The notes beneath the pieces were generated by a model that worked only from the letters and a program-made list of their open reading frames with translations, was not told the DNA's origin and did not search any database. Below, piece by piece: positions 16,567 through 25,865 of a stretch of 64,000 bases of DNA; positions within the stretch are counted from its first letter, which is position 1; the number at the start of each line of letters is the position of its first letter. The stretch is from Paraburkholderia sp. Ac-20340 (GTDB taxonomy: Bacteria; Pseudomonadota; Gammaproteobacteria; Burkholderiales; Burkholderiaceae): NCBI RefSeq assembly GCF_017104965.1, contig NZ_JAAGPR010000003.1, positions 186,001-250,000 on the forward strand, given 5' to 3'. Position numbers and translations under genes: made by a program.

Positions 16567-17724
16567 ATGCGCAGGCAGTCCCGAGCCATCGTTGAATCAT
16601 CGTCGTCGAAGGCCCGTCCACAACAATTAGCGCGCTTCATGGCCACCGCGGCGCTCTGCGCGCTGACCGGCCTTGCCGCTTGCGGCAAGCACGAGGAAGC
16701 CGCGCTGCCGCCGCGTCCGGTCGTGTCGATGACCGTGCACGCCGACCAGAGCGCGCCGTCCAGCACGTATCCCGGCGAAGTCCAGGCGCGCAACAGCACG
16801 CCGCTATCGTTCCGCGTCAACGGCAAGATCATCGAGCGCAACGTGCGCCTGGGCGATGCGGTCAAGCCCGGTCAGGTGCTCGCGCGGCTCGATCCCGCCG
16901 ATTACGACAAAAATGCCGCGAGCGCGCAGGCGCAATTCGACGCTGCCCAGCATCGCTTCGTGTTCGCAAAACAGCAGCTCGACCGCGATACCGCGCAGGC
17001 GCAGGCCAATCTGATCGCCCGCGCGCAGCTCGAGCAGACCCAGGACTCGTACGCGTCCGCCGTGGCGCAGCGCGACCAGGCGAAGCAGCAACTCGCGCTT
17101 TCGCAGGATCAACGCCGTTATACGCAACTCGTCGCCGATCACACCGGCGTCATTACCGCCGAGAACGCCGATACCGGCCAGAACGTGCAGGCCGGTCAGG
17201 CGGTCTATCAGCTCGCCTGGACCGGCGAGGTGGACGTGGTCAGCGATCTGCCCGAAAACGCCATCGCGGGTCTGCATACCGGCGATACGGCACAAGTCAC
17301 GCTGCCCGCGCTGGCGGGCCGCCGCTATACGGCGAAGGTGCGCGAGCTGGGCGCCGCCGCCGATCCGCAAAGCCGCACGTGGCGCATCAAGCTCACGCTC
17401 GAACACCCGGACGCCGACGTGCGTCTGGGCATGACCGCGAACATCGCGCTGGCGGCCCGTGCCGACGCAAACAGCGCCTTCACGATCCCCGCCACGGCGC
17501 TGTTCCACGACGGCAACGCGCCCGCGCTCTGGATCGTGCAAGGCGCGGATAACGTGCTGCAACTGCGCCGCATCAGCGTGTCGCGCTACGACGCGCGCAC
17601 CATCACCGTGACGGACGGCCTCAAGGACGGCGACCGTATCGTGCTGCAAGGCGTGCATACGGTCAGCGCGGGCGAGAAAGTGCACCCGATCGCGCCGCTG
17701 CATCCCGAGGATTTCGCGTCATGA
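16567..17724 (+). CDS. RND efflux periplasmic adaptor (membrane fusion lipoprotein)
   Basis: A 385-residue adaptor. The N-terminus ends in a lipobox, LTGLAAC, for lipid anchoring to the inner membrane. The barrel-sandwich halves are PLSFRVNGKIIERNVRLGD and VITAENADTGQNVQAGQ, flanking a short coiled-coil hairpin (about residues 120-185), followed by beta-barrel and membrane-proximal domains. ATG 16567 gives a charged n-region (MRRQSR); ATG 16498 upstream is possible and neither has a good ribosome binding site. Its last codons overlap the pump gene by ATGA. Confidence 0.88.
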   Translation: MRRQSRAIVESSSSKARPQQLARFMATAALCALTGLAACGKHEEAALPPRPVVSMTVHADQSAPSSTYPGEVQARNSTPLSFRVNGKIIERNVRLGDAVKPGQVLARLDPADYDKNAASAQAQFDAAQHRFVFAKQQLDRDTAQAQANLIARAQLEQTQDSYASAVAQRDQAKQQLALSQDQRRYTQLVADHTGVITAENADTGQNVQAGQAVYQLAWTGEVDVVSDLPENAIAGLHTGDTAQVTLPALAGRRYTAKVRELGAAADPQSRTWRIKLTLEHPDADVRLGMTANIALAARADANSAFTIPATALFHDGNAPALWIVQGADNVLQLRRISVSRYDARTITVTDGLKDGDRIVLQGVHTVSAGEKVHPIAPLHPEDFAS

Positions 17725-20700
17725 GCGAAGGCGAAGATCAGGTCGATCGCAGCCCCGGCGCCGATCACGACGAGGGCCGCTTCAATCTTTCCGCATGGGC
17801 GTTGCGTCATCGCTCGCTGGTGACCTTCATCATCGCGCTGGCGACGATCTTCGGCGCGCTGTCGTATTCGCGTCTTTCGCAGTCCGAAGATCCGCCCTTC
17901 ACGTTTCGCGTGATGGTGATCCAGACCTTCTGGCCGGGCGCAAGCGCGCGCCAGGTCGAGGACGAAGTCACCACCCGCATCGGCCGCAAGCTGCAGGAAA
18001 CGCCGTATATCGACTTTCTGCGCAGCTACTCGCGGCCCGGCGAATCGCTGGTGTTCTTCACGATGAAGGATTCCGCGCCGGTTTCCGAGGTGCGCGAAAC
18101 CTGGTATCAGGTGCGCAAGAAAGTCGGCGATATCGCGCCGATGCTGCCGCAAGGCGTGCAAGGCCCGTTCTTCAACGACGAATTCGGCGACGTCTACACC
18201 AATATCTATTCGCTCGAAGGCGACGGTTTTTCGCCCGCCCAGCTGCACGATTACGCCGATAAACTGCGCGAGGAACTGCTGCGCGTGAAGGACGTGGGCA
18301 AGGTCGATTACTTCGGCGATCCGAACCAGCGCGTCTACATCGAAATCGCCAACGCGCAGCTCACGCGGCTGGGCATCTCGCCCACGCAGATCGGTCAGGC
18401 GATCGGCGCGCAGAACAGCGTGTCGGCATCGGGCACCTTGACCACCGCCGACGACCGCGTGTTCGTGCGTCCGAGCGGCCAGTTCACCGACCTCAAGGCG
18501 CTCGCCGATACGCTCATCAGCGTGAATGGCCGCAGTTTCCGGCTCGGCGATATCGCCACGATCCGGCGCGGCTATGACGAGCCGCTCGCCACGCAGATGC
18601 GTTTCCAGGGCAAGGCGGTGCTCGGCATCGGCATCACCATGCAGCCGGGCGGCGATGTGATCCGCCTGGGCAAGGCGCTCGATGCGCGGGTCGACCAGTT
18701 GCGCCGCGAACTGCCGGTCGGCCTCAAGCTCGTGGAAGTGTCGAGCATGCCGGACGCCGTTTCGCATTCCGTCGACGACTTCGTCGAAGCCGTGGCCGAA
18801 GCGGTCGGCATCGTGCTGGTCGTGAGTCTCGTGTCGCTCGGCGTGCGCACCGGCATGGTGGTGGTCATCACGATTCCGATCGTGCTCGCCATCACCGCGC
18901 TCGTGATGTATCTGTGCGGGATCGGCCTGCACAAGGTTTCGCTCGGCACGCTCGTGCTCGCGCTCGGCCTGCTGGTGGACGACGCCATCATTTCCGTCGA
19001 GATGATGGCGGTGAAGCTTGCGCAGGGCTGGAACCGCACGCGCGCCGCCGCCTACGCCTACACGAGCACGGCGTTCCCGATGCTCACCGGCACGCTGGTG
19101 ACGGTCTCCGGCTTCCTGCCGATCGTGCTGGCGAAATCGAGTACCGGCGAATACACGCGCTCGATTTTCCAGGTCTCGGCGATTGCGCTGATCGCCTCGT
19201 GGTTCGCGGCGGTCGTGCTGATTCCGCTGCTCGGTTACCGGCTGCTGCCCGAGCGCAAGCACGACGCGACTACCGGCGCGAGCGCGCACCACGAAGACGA
19301 CATCTACGACACGCGTTTTTATCATCGCCTGCGCGGCTGGGTGGGCTGGTGCATCGAGCGGCATATCGTCGTGCTCGCGCTGACCGTCGTGCTGTTCGTC
19401 GTGGCGCTCGCCGGTTTCACGCAGATTCCGCAGCAGTTCTTCCCGAGTTCCGACCGTCCCGAACTGCTGGTCGATGTGCGCCTGCCCGAAGGCGCGTCGT
19501 TCGACGCCACGCTGCGGCAGACGAAGCGGCTCGAAGAAGCGCTCAAGGGTCGCCCCGAAATCGACCATTCGATCGACTTCGTCGGCACGGGCGCGCCGCG
19601 CTTTTATCTGCCGCTCGACCAGCAGTTGCAGCAACCGAATTTCGCGCAGTTCGTCATCACCGCGAAGTCGGTCGAGGATCGCGAAAAGCTGGCCGACTGG
19701 CTCGAAACGAAGTTGCGCAACGACTTCCCGGCGATCCGCACGCGTCTGTCGCGGCTCGAAAACGGGCCGCCGGTGGGCTATCCCGTGCAGTTCCGCGTGA
19801 GCGGCGACGACATCGCCACCGTGCGCGGTATCGCCGATCGCGTGGCGAAACTCATGCGCGCCGACACCCGCACCGAGAACGTCAGCTTCGACTGGGACGA
19901 ACCGGCCGAGCGCTCGCTGCATTTCGCCATCGACCAGCAGAAGGCGCGCGCGCTCAATATCGCTTCGCAGGATGTGGCGAACTTCCTGCAGGTGACCTAC
20001 TCCGGCTACACGGTCACGCAGTATCGCGAGCGCGACAAGCTCATCAGCGTCGATCTGCGCGCGCCGGCCAGCGAACGCGTCGATCCCGCCCATCTGCTCG
20101 CACTCGCCATGCCGACGCCGAACGGCCCGGTGCCGCTGGGCGCCATCGGCCATATGGAAAACACGCTGGAATACGGCGTGATCTGGTCGCGCGACCGGCA
20201 GCCCACCATCACCGTGCAGGCCGATGTGCGGCGCGGCGCGCAAGGCATCGACGTCACGCATGCGCTGCAAAAGCAGCTCGAATCGATGCGCGGCACGCTG
20301 CCGACCGGCTATCGCATCGAGGTGGGCGGCTCGGTCGAGGAAAGCGCGAAAGGCCAGGCGTCGATCTTCGTGCAATTGCCGGTGCTCGCCATCGCCGTGC
20401 TGACGCTGCTGATGATCCAGTTGCAAAGCCTTTCACGCGTGATGATGGTGGTGCTCACCGCGCCGCTCGGCCTGATCGGCGTCGCGATTGCGCTGCTGCT
20501 CTTTCACAAGCCATTCGGCTTCGTGGCGATGCTCGGCGTGATCGCCATGTTCGGCATCATCATGCGCAATTCGGTGATTCTGGTGGATCAGATCGAGAGC
20601 GATATCCGCGCCGGACACCCGCGCTTCGACGCCATCGTGGGCGCGACCGTGCGGCGTTTCCGGCCGATCATCCTGACCGCCGCGGCCGCGGTGCTCGCAC

Positions 20701-20876
20701 TGATTCCGCTGGTGCGCTCGAACTTCTTCGGGCCGATGGCCACGGCGCTGATGGGCGGCATCACGAGCGCTACCGTGCTCACGCTGTTCTTCCTGCCCGC
20801 GCTTTACGCCGCGGCCTTCCGCGTGCGCAGCAGCGAAAGCGACGCGGCACAACCTGACGCGGAGAACGCATCATGA
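17721..20876 (+). CDS. RND multidrug efflux transporter, inner-membrane subunit
   Basis: A 1051-residue HAE1-type RND pump. It has TM1 after a cytoplasmic N-terminus (SAWALRHRSLVTFIIALAT), two large periplasmic loops, and the proton-relay pair Asp420-Asp421 in TM4 (GLLVDDAIISVE). A further conserved segment is AMFGIIMRNSVILVDQIE near TM10-11. The length is normal. It resembles the TriC/MexK branch more than AcrB by its N-terminal text (SQSEDPPFTFRVMVIQ), which is my judgement by eye. It starts inside the adaptor stop and ends inside the outer-membrane gene start. Substrates are unknown. Confidence 0.9.
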   Translation: MSEGEDQVDRSPGADHDEGRFNLSAWALRHRSLVTFIIALATIFGALSYSRLSQSEDPPFTFRVMVIQTFWPGASARQVEDEVTTRIGRKLQETPYIDFLRSYSRPGESLVFFTMKDSAPVSEVRETWYQVRKKVGDIAPMLPQGVQGPFFNDEFGDVYTNIYSLEGDGFSPAQLHDYADKLREELLRVKDVGKVDYFGDPNQRVYIEIANAQLTRLGISPTQIGQAIGAQNSVSASGTLTTADDRVFVRPSGQFTDLKALADTLISVNGRSFRLGDIATIRRGYDEPLATQMRFQGKAVLGIGITMQPGGDVIRLGKALDARVDQLRRELPVGLKLVEVSSMPDAVSHSVDDFVEAVAEAVGIVLVVSLVSLGVRTGMVVVITIPIVLAITALVMYLCGIGLHKVSLGTLVLALGLLVDDAIISVEMMAVKLAQGWNRTRAAAYAYTSTAFPMLTGTLVTVSGFLPIVLAKSSTGEYTRSIFQVSAIALIASWFAAVVLIPLLGYRLLPERKHDATTGASAHHEDDIYDTRFYHRLRGWVGWCIERHIVVLALTVVLFVVALAGFTQIPQQFFPSSDRPELLVDVRLPEGASFDATLRQTKRLEEALKGRPEIDHSIDFVGTGAPRFYLPLDQQLQQPNFAQFVITAKSVEDREKLADWLETKLRNDFPAIRTRLSRLENGPPVGYPVQFRVSGDDIATVRGIADRVAKLMRADTRTENVSFDWDEPAERSLHFAIDQQKARALNIASQDVANFLQVTYSGYTVTQYRERDKLISVDLRAPASERVDPAHLLALAMPTPNGPVPLGAIGHMENTLEYGVIWSRDRQPTITVQADVRRGAQGIDVTHALQKQLESMRGTLPTGYRIEVGGSVEESAKGQASIFVQLPVLAIAVLTLLMIQLQSLSRVMMVVLTAPLGLIGVAIALLLFHKPFGFVAMLGVIAMFGIIMRNSVILVDQIESDIRAGHPRFDAIVGATVRRFRPIILTAAAAVLALIPLVRSNFFGPMATALMGGITSATVLTLFFLPALYAAAFRVRSSESDAAQPDAENAS

Positions 20877-22354
20877 AAGATTCCGCGCTGATGAAAACCT
20901 CACGGTTGCGCGTATGTGCGGCGGCTGTCGCCGCGCTGCTGGCCAGCGGCTGCTCGTTCGGGCCGAATGGCACCGCGCCGGTGATCCCCGAGCCCGCGCA
21001 TTACGGCGCCGCGCCGCAGCCCGATCAAACCGTGGCCGCGCAAGGCGTGGCGCAGCAGTTCGTGGTGGGCGGCCAACCGGTGCCGCAATGGTGGACGCAG
21101 TTCGATTCGGCGGCGCTCGATGCGCTGGTCGAGGAAGGCCTCGCGAACAGCCCGAATCTGGCCACCGCGAATCACAGCCTGCAAGCGGCGCGCGAACAGT
21201 TGCGCGGCCAGATCGGCAGTTCCCTGCTGCCGACTGTCGATGCGATCGGCACGGCGCAGCGTCAGCGCGCGCCCGGCATTCCGCAACTGGGTATCGACAA
21301 GCTCGAATACAACCTGTTCGCCGGGCTGGTCGAAGTGCGCTATTCCTTCGATATTTTCGGCGCGTCGCGGCTGAATAACGCCGCGCTCGCTTCGCGCGTG
21401 AATATGCAGGCGTTCCAGTACGAAGCGGCGCGCCGCGCGCTCGCGGCGAATATCGTCGCCAGCGCGCTGGGCGTGGCGACACTGCACGCGCAGATCGACA
21501 CGACGGAAAAGCTCATCGCCATTGCCAATGCGCAGGCCGACGATCTGCAAAAACGCTACGCGCTGGGCGCGGTTTCGCATACCGATGTGCTCAACGCGCA
21601 GCAAAGCGCGGCGGCGCTCGCCACCAATCTGCCGGGGTTGCAGCAGCAGGCGGCGGCGATGCGACACGCGCTGGCCGTGCTGCTCGGACGCACGCCCGAC
21701 CAGGCGCCCGCCGATCTCGATCTCGCGAGTTTCCATCTGCCGCAACAGGTGCCGGTGGTGGTGCCGTCCGATCTGCTGAAGACGCGTCCCGATATCGAGG
21801 CGGCTGGCGCCGCGCTGATCGCCGCTTCCGCCGATGTGGGCGCGGCCACGGCGCAGATGTTCCCGAGCATCACGCTGAGCGCGGGACTCGGCCAGGGCGG
21901 CTTTAGCTGGCCGGTCGCGACATCGGGCGTGGGCGCATTGTGGGCGATCGGCGCATCGCTCACGCAGCCGATCTTTCACGGCGGCGCGCTGATGGCGCAG
22001 CGGCGCGCGGCGCTGCAGTCGTATGACGCGGCCAACGCGTCGTACAAGCAGACCGTGCTCGCGGCGTTTCAGGACGTCGCCGACCGGCTCGCCGCGCTGG
22101 AGCACGATGCGCAGGCGCTCGATTCGGCCAGCACGTCGGCGCAGACCGCGCAAGGCGTCTACGACGACACCCACGCGCGCTACAAGCTGGGCGCGGTGCC
22201 TTACTACGCCGTGCGCCAGAGCGAGCAGCAATGGCGCAACGCCAGCCTCGATGCGATCCGCTATCGCGGTGCGCGTCTCTCGGATACAGCCGCGCTGTTC
22301 CAGGCGATGGGCAACCCGCCGACAGGCAGCAGCACCAACGCATCGGCGCCCTGA
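20873..22354 (+). CDS. NodT-family outer-membrane efflux lipoprotein
   Basis: A 493-residue TolC-like channel of the RND-associated NodT family. Signal and lipobox are LLASGCSFGP. The two internal repeats of the family are visible: WWTQFDSAALDALVEEGLANSPNL, and later LLKTRPDIEAAGAALIAASADVG with PSITLSAGLG. ATG 20873 overlaps the pump stop by ATGA, so all three pump proteins are translationally coupled. It completes the tripartite pump across the outer membrane. Confidence 0.9.
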   Translation: MKDSALMKTSRLRVCAAAVAALLASGCSFGPNGTAPVIPEPAHYGAAPQPDQTVAAQGVAQQFVVGGQPVPQWWTQFDSAALDALVEEGLANSPNLATANHSLQAAREQLRGQIGSSLLPTVDAIGTAQRQRAPGIPQLGIDKLEYNLFAGLVEVRYSFDIFGASRLNNAALASRVNMQAFQYEAARRALAANIVASALGVATLHAQIDTTEKLIAIANAQADDLQKRYALGAVSHTDVLNAQQSAAALATNLPGLQQQAAAMRHALAVLLGRTPDQAPADLDLASFHLPQQVPVVVPSDLLKTRPDIEAAGAALIAASADVGAATAQMFPSITLSAGLGQGGFSWPVATSGVGALWAIGASLTQPIFHGGALMAQRRAALQSYDAANASYKQTVLAAFQDVADRLAALEHDAQALDSASTSAQTAQGVYDDTHARYKLGAVPYYAVRQSEQQWRNASLDAIRYRGARLSDTAALFQAMGNPPTGSSTNASAP

Positions 22355-22383
22355 CCCGCACGCCGGGTCAACTTCCCCTCTCG

Positions 22384-22408
22384 AATACGCCCTTTCTCAG
22401 GGCGTATT
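22384..22408 (+). terminator. hairpin after the RND operon
   Basis: AATACGCCC (22384-22392), a 7-base loop and GGGCGTATT (22400-22408). The following tract is only TCACATTT, so it is a weak intrinsic terminator. Confidence 0.6.
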
Positions 22409-22610
22409 TCACATTTCTCCGACGGGAAGATCTCAAGTAAACATTTAAGACTTTACTGATACACTCGGCTGCAAATCGAGGCTAAGCGAATCTATTAATT
22501 CGGATTCCTTTATAAATAATGCCCGGTTCGATGGAGAGAAAACGGCTGGCTTTGGCGCGCGACGAGGACAGCAAACAACCACAACCTCTGCACTTCCGAC
22601 CTCACCGATC

Positions 22611-23033
22611 ATGGCACTTCACACCAAAGGCGGTCTTTGCGCCGCACTGCTGCTCATGGCCAGCGCCACCGCGCACGCGAGTTTCGACTGCAACGGATCG
22701 CACGGCGGTTTTCGCGTCCAGACCGACGATCGCTGGACCGGCACGGACAAGCTCGAGCACTTCGGCGTTTCCGCACCGTTCGGCGCGATCGGCGGCTGGC
22801 TGATGCGCGACACCGATCATCCGGTGATCTACGGCACGCTGCTCGGCACCGTGCCCGGTCTGGTGAAGGAGACCATAGACGGTACCTGCCGCACCGATGG
22901 TTTCTCGTACAAGGATCTGTTCGCCGACGCCCTGGGCGCGCTCACGGGCGCCTGGCTCACGCACTGGGCGGTCATGTATTCGGGCGGTTCGCACGGCAAA
23001 ACCATCGGAGTGCGATACGACAATACGTTCTGA
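22611..23033 (+). CDS. YfiM-like (DUF2279-type) exported protein
   Basis: A 140-residue protein with a signal peptide (residues 1-22, ending TAHASF). The mature part has WTGTDKLEHFGVSAPFGA, GTLLGTVPGLVKETIDG and SYKDLFADALGALTGAWLTH. The spaced DK..H, G..KE..D and KDL..D..GA..G motifs match YfiM-type proteins of the outer membrane or periplasm. Unlike E. coli YfiM there is no obvious lipobox. ATG 22611 was chosen for the signal peptide. The molecular function is unknown in the family. Confidence 0.6.
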   Translation: MALHTKGGLCAALLLMASATAHASFDCNGSHGGFRVQTDDRWTGTDKLEHFGVSAPFGAIGGWLMRDTDHPVIYGTLLGTVPGLVKETIDGTCRTDGFSYKDLFADALGALTGAWLTHWAVMYSGGSHGKTIGVRYDNTF

Positions 23034-23107
23034 TGCAGCGCTGCTTCATCCGCTATACGCAGGCACAAGCGCTTGCGGATCAGACAGTTAGCTTCGCTCT
23101 CCCAAGG

Positions 23108-23200
23108 TTACCCACAGGGCTGCCAACAAAAACTGTGGACAACAGAACAACGATTCGCGCTCAGGTTATCAACAGATTTTGTTGATGGGCCTGTGGAAAA
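23108..23200. other. cluster of five DnaA-box-like 9-mers
   Basis: Relative to TTATCCACA: TTACCCACA (23108-23116, plus), TTGTCCACA (23134-23142, minus), TTATCAACA (23166-23174, plus), CCATCAACA (23180-23188, minus), TTTTCCACA (23192-23200, minus). Four of the five differ at one base. ATCAACA and TGTTGAT at 23168-23186 form an inverted repeat. The block lies in a 309-base gene-free gap before the PBP1A terminator. No dnaA, parAB or repA gene is nearby. Confidence 0.45.
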
Positions 23201-23254
23201 GCCCTGGGCAACCTGCCCAAGTGCTTGTTGCAAAAGGAAATCGTCCGTGCAAAA

Positions 23255-23292
23255 CAAAACACGGCACGCCGTTGCCGGGGTGCCGTGTTTTG
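23255..23292 (-). terminator. intrinsic terminator of the PBP1A gene
   Basis: A perfect 12-bp stem, CAAAACACGGCA (23255-23266) with TGCCGTGTTTTG (23281-23292), and a 14-base GC-rich loop. Read on the minus strand the stem ends in TTTTG followed by TTTTG, 51 bases after the PBP1A stop. Confidence 0.8.
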
Positions 23293-23342
23293 CTGTGTGT
23301 TTACCGCTATCGTCCGGGCTGCCTGGCAACCCGAACGATCGA

Positions 23343-25865
23343 TCAAGGCTTGTTCGTTTCGAACAGATCCATGATCTGCTGCTTCTCGCTGGACGTGACG
23401 TTCGGCGGCGTCATGCCGCCCGGACCCATGCTGCCGGTCGCGCCGCTGGCGTCGCTTGCCGCGCCCGCGGGCATGCCCGAATCCATGCCGATCGCCGAAA
23501 CGAAGCCCGCACCCGGCGTGACATCCGAGTAATAAAGCTCGCCGCCGATCGTCGTGATACCGGCCGGCATCGGCGGTTCTTCCTGCGGGATATTGCGCAG
23601 CGCCTGGCTCATGTAGTTCACCCAGATCGGCAACGCAAGCTGCGCACCGAACTCGCGGCTACCGAGGCTCTTCGGCTGGTCGTAACCCATCCACGCCACC
23701 GCCACCAGATTGCGCTGATAGCCGGCGAACCAGCCGTCGTGCGCATCGTTGGTCGTACCGGTCTTGCCTTGCAGGTCGTCGCGATGCAGCACGTTGGTGC
23801 CCGCGCCCGTCCCCGCCGTCGCCACCGAATGCAGCAGGCTGTTCATGATGTACGCATTGCGCGGCGTGAGCGTCTGCGGCGCGTTCTGGCCCGCGACGAG
23901 CGGCTGCGCGCGCGACACCGGTTGACCGTGCGCATCGTCGACTTCGGCGATCAGATACGGATTGATGCGATAGCCGCCGTTAGCGAACACGCTATACGCG
24001 CCCGCCGACTGCAGCGGCGTCACCAGACCCGCGCCCAGCGCCATCGGCAGATACGGCGGCGTCTTGTCCGCGTCGAAGCCGAAACGTTGCGTCACATAGT
24101 CCTGCGCGTACTTCGTGCCGATGTACGACAGAATGCGGATCGACACGAGGTTCTTCGACTTCTGCAGCGCGAGGCGCATCGGCATCGGACCATCCGGCTG
24201 GTCGTCGTCCTTCGGCTCCCACGCGTCGCCGCCCGGCGAGCTGGGCGGGAAGTACAGCGGCGCATCGTTGATGATGGTCGCCGGTCCCAGACCCTTTTCG
24301 AGCGATGCCGAATAGATGAACGGCTTGAAGCTCGAACCCGGCTGACGCCATGCCTGCGTCACGTGGTTGAACTTGTTCTTGTTGAAGTCGAAGCCGCCGA
24401 TCAACGCGCGGATCGCGCCGTCCTGCGGCCTGAGCGACACCAGCGCGCCTTCCACCTGCGGCAACTGCGTGATCTGCCAGTTGTTCTTTTCATCCGCGAT
24501 CAGGCGCACGATCGAGCCCGCGCGGATCTTCATCGCCGCCGAAGCGCGCGTCGACAGACCCGTGGCCGCAAAGCGCAGACCTTCGCCCGTAATGTTGACC
24601 GAGGTGCCGTCGAGCAGTTGCGCGGTCACCGACTTCGGACCGGCTTCGGTCACGACTGCCGAGACGATGTCGCCGTTGTCCGGGTGATCGGTGAGCGCGT
24701 CGTCGATCGCCTGATCGCGGTCGTCGCCGGCTGCGGGCAGTTGCACGAAGCCTTCCGGGCCGCGATAGCCGTGACGGCGCTCGTAATCCATCACGCCCTT
24801 GCGCACGGCGGCGTAAGCGGCGTTCTGATCGGCCGAATCGATGGTCGTGGTGACCGTCAGACCGCGCGTGTAGGTTTCGTCCTTGTACTGCGCGTACATC
24901 ATCTGACGCACCATTTCCGCGATGTACTCGGCGTGCACGCTGTACTCGGTGCCGGTGGTGCGCGTGTGCAGCGGCTCCTTCACGGCTTCGTCGTACTGCG
25001 CCTGGGTGACGTAGCCCAGATCGAGCATGCGCTTTAGGATGTACTGCTGGCGAATCTTCGCGCGCTTCGGATTGACGATCGGGTTATACGCCGACGGCGC
25101 CTTCGGCAGACCGGCGAGCATGGCCGCTTCGGCCAGCGTGATGTCCTTCAGATCCTTGCCGAAGTACACGCGCGCCGCCGCCGAGAAACCGTAGGCGCGC
25201 TGACCCAGATAAATCTGGTTCATGTACAGCTCGAGGATCTGGTCCTTCGTGAGCGCGCGCTCGATCTTGTAGGCGAGCATCATTTCGTAGATCTTGCGCG
25301 TGTAGGTCTTCTCGCTCGAAAGGAAGAAGTTACGCGCGACCTGCATCGTGATCGTGCTCGCACCCTGCGACGCGCCGCCGTGCATCAGGTCGGCCACGCC
25401 CGCGCGCAGAATGCCCACGAAGTCGACGCCGCCGTGTTCGTAGAAGCGGTAGTCCTCGATCGCGAGAACGGCCTTCTTCTGCACGTCCGGAATGTCCTGG
25501 AAGCGCACCAGCTGACGACGCTCATCGCCGAACTCGCCGATCATCACGTGATCGGCGGTATAGATGCGCAGCGGCACCTTCGGCTGATAGTTGGTGAGCG
25601 CGTCGAGCGAGGGCAACTGCGGCCCCATGACGACGAGCGCATAGCCGACGATCAGCGCGCCCACGACGCACAGCGTCGCGATCAGGCCCGCGAACCACAG
25701 TGCGAGCGATGCACCGAAGGAACGCTTGCGTGGGCGATCGCCGCGCGAGCCGCCACGCGAGTCCGCGCGAGGCTCTTCGTTGCGCTGCTGGCGTGCGTTG
25801 TTGAAGGAAGGTTCCCGATCGTCGTTCGGGTATTGCGGTGAAGGCGGTCGTTTGATGATAGGCAT
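23343..25865 (-). CDS. penicillin-binding protein 1A (bifunctional peptidoglycan synthase)
   Basis: An 840-residue class A PBP. It has a charged cytoplasmic tail (1-50) and one membrane anchor (about 52-80). The transglycosylase domain has catalytic Glu137 in EDYRFYEH and QGASTITMQVARN. After an OB-like insert comes the transpeptidase domain with Ser511 in SSFK, KSKN, and Lys701 in KTGT. The C-terminus is a Gly/Met/Ser-rich tail. It polymerises glycan strands and cross-links peptides in the periplasm. It is not next to pilM-Q genes, where the main mrcA of Burkholderia relatives usually lies, so it may be a second PBP1A copy. Confidence 0.93.
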   Translation of the reverse strand: MPIIKRPPSPQYPNDDREPSFNNARQQRNEEPRADSRGGSRGDRPRKRSFGASLALWFAGLIATLCVVGALIVGYALVVMGPQLPSLDALTNYQPKVPLRIYTADHVMIGEFGDERRQLVRFQDIPDVQKKAVLAIEDYRFYEHGGVDFVGILRAGVADLMHGGASQGASTITMQVARNFFLSSEKTYTRKIYEMMLAYKIERALTKDQILELYMNQIYLGQRAYGFSAAARVYFGKDLKDITLAEAAMLAGLPKAPSAYNPIVNPKRAKIRQQYILKRMLDLGYVTQAQYDEAVKEPLHTRTTGTEYSVHAEYIAEMVRQMMYAQYKDETYTRGLTVTTTIDSADQNAAYAAVRKGVMDYERRHGYRGPEGFVQLPAAGDDRDQAIDDALTDHPDNGDIVSAVVTEAGPKSVTAQLLDGTSVNITGEGLRFAATGLSTRASAAMKIRAGSIVRLIADEKNNWQITQLPQVEGALVSLRPQDGAIRALIGGFDFNKNKFNHVTQAWRQPGSSFKPFIYSASLEKGLGPATIINDAPLYFPPSSPGGDAWEPKDDDQPDGPMPMRLALQKSKNLVSIRILSYIGTKYAQDYVTQRFGFDADKTPPYLPMALGAGLVTPLQSAGAYSVFANGGYRINPYLIAEVDDAHGQPVSRAQPLVAGQNAPQTLTPRNAYIMNSLLHSVATAGTGAGTNVLHRDDLQGKTGTTNDAHDGWFAGYQRNLVAVAWMGYDQPKSLGSREFGAQLALPIWVNYMSQALRNIPQEEPPMPAGITTIGGELYYSDVTPGAGFVSAIGMDSGMPAGAASDASGATGSMGPGGMTPPNVTSSEKQQIMDLFETNKP

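Noticed and set aside
17586..20426. A 946-codon open frame on the minus strand opposite the RND pump gene
   Set aside because: It is a high-GC antisense shadow: Arg/His/Gln/Asp-rich, no motifs, and the plus-strand frame is an unmistakable RND transporter.
23108..23200. A replication origin call for the DnaA-box cluster
   Set aside because: There is no dnaA, parAB or repA gene nearby and no clear AT-rich unwinding element; only the box cluster itself is reported.
23073..25037. A 654-codon plus-strand open frame opposite PBP1A, running over the DnaA-box region
   Set aside because: It is Arg-rich with no motifs, and the minus strand encodes an intact PBP1A.
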